A program made the translations under genes and the position numbers. A DNA stretch of 64,000 nt from a virus. Position 1 is the first letter of the stretch; each line of letters begins with the position of its first letter. Where the stretch lies: IMG/VR virus record IMGVR_UViG_3300011115_001056, positions 62,001 through 126,000 of that record. One strand, written 5' to 3'. Below the pieces are notes generated by a model. That model was not told the origin of the DNA, searched no databases, and worked only from the letters and a program-made list of their open reading frames with translations. Shown here piece after piece: positions 60,383 through 64,000 of this stretch.

Positions 60383-62421
60383 TGTCAACAATCAGACCAA
60401 GAAAACCAGCAATATCTCCGGGTGGTGCAGCGGGTGGAGATCTTTTTGGAGAATATCCAAATCCTGAAGTCTACGGACTTGAAGGATACCCAATGGAACC
60501 TCCTCCACCCTCAAATGGCGATACCATCACTTTTAATGCCGCCTTACAGATGTGGGAGCATAATCCCCCAATATCAACCGGAGGAAGCCCAATTGGCCCC
60601 GCTGGAGGAGATCTTTCTGGCTCTTATCCGGATCCAACCGTTGCTCAGTTATTAGGTAGACCAATGATTAACTCAGCACCATCCACAGGCAACTCGCTTG
60701 TTTGGAATGGAACTCAATGGGCTCCTGCTACACCCGGAGCAACAGGCTCTGCGGGCGGAGATTTAACTGGATCTTATCCAAACCCAACCCTTGCCGCTGT
60801 AGGTTCTGCGGCAACATACGGAAGTGCATCTCAAGTTGCGGTGGTTACAACAGATTCCAAGGGAAGAGTCTCATCTGCATCAAATACTTCTATTCAGATT
60901 ACAGAAACCCAGGTAACGAATCTGACAACCCACCTCGGAGATAAGGCAGATAAAACCACAACAGTCTCCGCAGGAACGGGCCTTTCTGGTGGTGGAGATC
61001 TTTCTGCAAATAGAACAATCTCAATGCCAAATGTGGGAACCGCAGCAACATATGGTTCATCCACAGTAATTCCGGTAATCACTACCGATGCTCAGGGTAG
61101 AGTCTCTGGAGTTACGGCTACCGCACTTAGCACCTCTCTAAGCTCTGCAGCATTTCCAAGGATGGGAAATGTTATTATTGTTGACCAGATAAATGGAAAT
61201 GATTCAACCGGAGTAATAAATGGTCTTTCATTTCAGACAATAAATGCAGCAATAACTTATCTTAATGTAATTATAGCATCACCGGGTATTCCGGCAGGAG
61301 GCGTGACAATATGGGTTATGCCAGGGGTTTATTCACTATCAGCCGGAATAACAATACCTGACACATGCTCAATTCGTGGTATTAGTACTCAAACAACCAC
61401 AATACGGTTAACAACATCTGTAACTGCAACTCTATTGACCATGGGTGAGAACACAAGAATAGAAGATGTGACACTATCATTAATAAGTACCAATGATACT
61501 GCAAATCTTATAGGAGTAAGTCTTCCAGGCACAACGATGGCAACATCTAAGATCAGAGGTTGCGTACTTACCGTAAATAATAGTACAGTTTCTGTCGGAT
61601 CTACTACAACGGTAACCGGAATACTATCATCTGGAACCTCTTCATTACTGCCAAATAGTTTCGTAGCCACACTGACTAGAGCAGTTACTATAAATGTTCT
61701 TAGTAATGGATCTGGTAACAAAAGAGGAGTATTGGTAAACGCCGCAAATATAGTTTCTCTCAGAGATACTCAAATCTATGTTGCCATACCATCCAACGTA
61801 GCTTCAACAGGCTCTTATGTTGGAGCCGAAACTACAAACAACCTTGCTAAAATATCCCTAGTAGGATGCTCTGTTTATGGGCCAAGTTCTGTAGCCCTTG
61901 CATATTCTGGATCTGATATTCTTCAAACTCTGCCGGTAGAGCGAGACTCATACGGTATTAATATTGGCCCCGGAACAGACCTTATAAATAGAAATGCAGG
62001 AGATTTACCATTTGAATTGACGACAACTCCTGCCATAGTTCCATTTGCCATAAATGCTCAACTCTTAGCGCCGGGTGGGACGGGAAGGTGGCTTTGGCCG
62101 GGTACTCTGCCAACTGGTGGCGACACAACTCCTGTATTTTTCAGATTTGATAGAAAGATTATTGTTCAAGGTATGTCTGTAAATATGAGGATTGCACCAG
62201 GAGTAGGAAATAATGTAGTATTTACAATGTATAAGAGTACTCTTGGAACACTAGCGACAGCAACAGCAACTGCAATGACTATTACAATATCAAACGCCAA
62301 TACATCTGGAGTAAATCTTAACTCATCGATAGCGATAAAAGCAGGAGAATATATAGCCATTCGTGCAGATAGAAGCGCATCCGGAGCTGAGGATATTTTC
62401 GTACAGGTTGATTTTTACTAA
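60382..62421 (+). CDS. Tail fibre protein
   Basis: The 679-residue product has the composition of a phage fibre. The N-terminus (STIRPRKPAISPGG) is followed by three GGDL.G.YP.P repeats and by two AATYGS repeats with TTD..GRVS. The centre (about 265-560) resembles a right-handed beta-helix (TINAAITYLN, VMPGVYSLSAG, CSIRGIS). The last 120 residues (LLAPGGTGRWLWPG to AGEYIAIRADRS) look like a receptor-binding beta-sandwich. It follows the PSAY gene by TAATG. Confidence 0.82.
   Translation: MSTIRPRKPAISPGGAAGGDLFGEYPNPEVYGLEGYPMEPPPPSNGDTITFNAALQMWEHNPPISTGGSPIGPAGGDLSGSYPDPTVAQLLGRPMINSAPSTGNSLVWNGTQWAPATPGATGSAGGDLTGSYPNPTLAAVGSAATYGSASQVAVVTTDSKGRVSSASNTSIQITETQVTNLTTHLGDKADKTTTVSAGTGLSGGGDLSANRTISMPNVGTAATYGSSTVIPVITTDAQGRVSGVTATALSTSLSSAAFPRMGNVIIVDQINGNDSTGVINGLSFQTINAAITYLNVIIASPGIPAGGVTIWVMPGVYSLSAGITIPDTCSIRGISTQTTTIRLTTSVTATLLTMGENTRIEDVTLSLISTNDTANLIGVSLPGTTMATSKIRGCVLTVNNSTVSVGSTTTVTGILSSGTSSLLPNSFVATLTRAVTINVLSNGSGNKRGVLVNAANIVSLRDTQIYVAIPSNVASTGSYVGAETTNNLAKISLVGCSVYGPSSVALAYSGSDILQTLPVERDSYGINIGPGTDLINRNAGDLPFELTTTPAIVPFAINAQLLAPGGTGRWLWPGTLPTGGDTTPVFFRFDRKIIVQGMSVNMRIAPGVGNNVVFTMYKSTLGTLATATATAMTITISNANTSGVNLNSSIAIKAGEYIAIRADRSASGAEDIFVQVDFY
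60430..60792 (+). repeat. Three GGDLxGxYPxP fibre repeats
   Basis: Copies at 60430-60471, 60601-60642 and 60751-60792 encode AGGDLFGEYPNPEV, AGGDLSGSYPDPTV and AGGDLTGSYPNPTL. Such repeats are common in phage fibre shafts. A second repeat type (AATYGS...TTD.(K/A/Q)GRVS) follows at about 60802-60880 and 61036-61116. Confidence 0.8.
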
Positions 62422-62981
62422 TGAACAAAGAATCCGATCTAAAGAGATGGTTTAAAGAAAAGTGGGTGGATATATCCAAAAAGGACGAATCAGGTAAGCA
62501 CCCAGAGTGCGGCAGATCCGATGCTGATAAGGGAGCTTATCCAAAGTGTCGCCCATCAAAGAAAGTTTCAAAGGAAACTCCTACTACTTCAAAATCTCTA
62601 TCAAAGAGAGACAAAAAGAAAGCTGTATCAATAAAAAGAAGAAAAGAAAGTGCCGCACCAGACGAATCGGCCGGTGGATCAGCTAGAAAGCCAAAGTATA
62701 CTAAGTTATCTGGAGAAAATATGTCAAGATCTATTTCAAAAAGAGCGGGCGAACAAGAGCATGATGGCGAGCAAATGTACATGGTAAAGAAGAATTTATT
62801 TACTATGGCAAAAGAAGCTGGAGAGCTTTATCATGCTGCAGAGGGGATGGGAAAAATTCCAGAATGGTGCCAAGAGAAACTTGCAGTAGCTGCCGCAGAC
62901 TTAGATGCAGTCTTTGAATATCTTATGTATGATATGGAGTCTGGAGAATCATCTGAAAGCTCAGAAGATGATCCTGATTGA
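62421..62981 (+). CDS. Unknown protein with short viral cysteine domain and C-terminal helical domain
   Basis: The product has 186 residues. The first 60 (KWVDISKKDESGKHPECGRS, then AYPKCRPSKK) resemble a small domain known to me from phage and large-virus proteins, with K-W-V-D-I and paired Cys; the database name was not checked. A basic, disordered middle follows. The last 60 residues (LFTMAKEAGELYHAAEGMGK, IPEWCQEKLAVAAADLDAVF) form a helical domain that is common in phage structural or neck proteins. It shares TAATG with the fibre gene. Function unknown. Confidence 0.55.
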   Translation: MNKESDLKRWFKEKWVDISKKDESGKHPECGRSDADKGAYPKCRPSKKVSKETPTTSKSLSKRDKKKAVSIKRRKESAAPDESAGGSARKPKYTKLSGENMSRSISKRAGEQEHDGEQMYMVKKNLFTMAKEAGELYHAAEGMGKIPEWCQEKLAVAAADLDAVFEYLMYDMESGESSESSEDDPD

Positions 62982-63046
62982 AGAGGTGATGGCAATATAT
63001 AAATGAAGATTCTATTTATATTTAAATAGTAATTGCAGGAATAAGA

Positions 63047-64000
63047 ATGACAACAGCTAGACCAACAAAACCCAATAATGGATCCACCATAACCTATGGT
63101 TTTGTGGAGGGTACTGCCTTAGAGGGGGACACTAGAGCTATTGACATTGGTGGTGCTTCACTAACACCTAGCTATGTAGTGCTTGCATTAGATGCGAACT
63201 TAACAAATGAGAGAGTTTTTATTGCAGGAACTGCGCTAACTGTTGTTGATGGCGGGGCCGGAAGTAATTTAACCTTAAATCTTGATGATACTGCAGTAAC
63301 TCCCGGATCATATACGAGTACAAATATAACTGTTGACGCACAGGGAAGAATAACTTCTGCTGCCAACGGATCATCGCCGGCCTCTGGTTGGACAGACGGT
63401 GGTTCTACAGTATATACTACAACCTCATCGGACGTTGTCGCAATAGGAGGAAGTACACCGGAGCCAGCAAGAAAGCTTTCAATTATAAATGATGCAACAT
63501 ATGCAGGCATAAGAGTACTAACAAACTCATCAACTCAAAATATATTAGATACACAGAGTACAAACGGTGCTTCTCCAGATGATATAGCATCAAGATTCAG
63601 TGTAACAGGTGAAGGCTCAGTTGTATGGGGGCCTGGCTCTGCAGTCGCTGACTTGAGAATGAGGAGACACTCAGTAAATGCTTCAACACTAGTTATAGAT
63701 GCTAACGGTGTTGGTGGGGCCACCGTAGTCCCGGCTACAGATGGTTCGGGCTCTTTCGGAACCTCATTATTAAGATGGTCTGATATTATTGCAAATACAC
63801 ACAGAGTATTTCCATCTGCCGGTGCCACAAATGCTTCGGCATCACTTTCATCTGGCGCATTGAAATTGGGAGTCGGAGCATCTACCGCTCTTGACACTCA
63901 GATTTCAAGAACTGCATCAAATACGCTTACCATTGATAACAACGCCTCTGGTGCAGCAAATCTGATTCTTACTGGAAACTTTCAATCACAAGGATCTATT
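63047..64000 (+). CDS. Tail fibre protein, incomplete at window end
   Basis: An open frame of 318 codons runs without a stop to the edge of the window, from ATG 63047 with AGGA upstream. The product begins TTARPTKPNNG, similar to the other fibre's STIRPRKPAIS start. It shows the fibre motif PGSYTSTNITVDAQGRITSA and, later, GSGSFGTSLLRWSDI and LKLGVGASTALDTQI, typical of long fibre shafts. No C-terminus is visible. The motif and composition support a fibre. Confidence 0.8.
   Translation, partial: MTTARPTKPNNGSTITYGFVEGTALEGDTRAIDIGGASLTPSYVVLALDANLTNERVFIAGTALTVVDGGAGSNLTLNLDDTAVTPGSYTSTNITVDAQGRITSAANGSSPASGWTDGGSTVYTTTSSDVVAIGGSTPEPARKLSIINDATYAGIRVLTNSSTQNILDTQSTNGASPDDIASRFSVTGEGSVVWGPGSAVADLRMRRHSVNASTLVIDANGVGGATVVPATDGSGSFGTSLLRWSDIIANTHRVFPSAGATNASASLSSGALKLGVGASTALDTQISRTASNTLTIDNNASGAANLILTGNFQSQGSI

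Noticed and set aside
61389-61721. A 110-codon minus-strand frame inside the fibre gene
   Set aside because: It is a reflection of Thr/Val-rich fibre repeats and has no ribosome binding site.
62982-63046. T4-type late promoter (TATAAATA) before the last fibre gene
   Set aside because: The gap contains TATAAATG but no exact late-promoter box; AT-rich sequence makes partial matches common.
63172-63897. Two minus-strand frames of 112 and 120 codons at the end of the window
   Set aside because: They mirror the incomplete fibre gene on the plus strand, whose motif PGSYTSTNITVDAQGR is typical of fibres.
1-64000. tRNA genes, CRISPR arrays, insertion sequences and integrase
   Set aside because: No cloverleaf-like sequence, direct-repeat array or transposase/integrase motif was noticed; gaps between genes are at most about 75 bases.

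Overview
The window looks like part of the genome of a large (probably jumbo) tailed bacteriophage with a contractile tail. Evidence seen: a baseplate J-like wedge protein, very large tail-adhesin-like proteins, tail-fibre proteins, a phage-type replication and nucleotide-metabolism block (UvsW-like helicase, DnaC-like loader, DnaB-like helicase, NrdA/NrdB, thymidine kinase, dUTPase, PhoH), gene overlaps of 1-20 bp almost everywhere, and no gene-free stretch longer than about 75 bp. The DNA is AT-rich. No integrase, rRNA, tRNA or CRISPR array was seen. The host cannot be named from this sequence.

Layout. 0-17.5 kb: three huge structural genes (1105, about 3163 and 1518 aa) for baseplate and adhesin proteins with LamG-like, dockerin-like and DNRLRE-like modules. 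17.5-38 kb: a glycan-building island with seven glycosyltransferases, two methyltransferases, a sugar N-formyltransferase, a WecE-type aminotransferase, RmlA/RmlB/RmlD-like/RmlC-like enzymes, GlmS and GDP-mannose dehydratase, plus a minus-strand cluster with a eukaryotic-type (GSII) glutamine synthetase and a flavin reductase. 38-43.5 kb: replication genes. 43.5-48 kb: a complete PrkA-YeaH-SpoVR stress/sporulation triad. 48-55 kb: ribonucleotide reductase, whose alpha subunit carries one contiguous intein and one split intein interrupted by a free-standing homing endonuclease gene, together with a class II aldolase-like protein, thymidine kinase and NrdB. 55-60 kb: pyrophosphatase-like protein, PIN-PhoH, small proteins, a zinc peptidase-like protein and dUTPase, ending in a clear terminator. 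60-64 kb: tail-fibre genes, the last one running off the window.

How it fits together (inference). The sugar enzymes could make dTDP-4-amino- and 4-formamido-4,6-dideoxyhexose, and possibly dTDP-rhamnose and GDP-4-keto-6-deoxymannose. The neighbouring glycosyltransferases could place these on virion proteins or on the host surface. Glutamine synthetase would supply glutamine for GlmS, and through glutamate for the aminotransferase. The PrkA/YeaH/SpoVR set may reprogram a starved host.

The most unusual points are the fractured nrdA with an atypically split intein and an RBS-sequestering hairpin before its endonuclease, the phage-borne PrkA-YeaH-SpoVR triad, and two sets of paralogous beta-domain proteins inside the glycan island, one of them fused to a glycosyltransferase.
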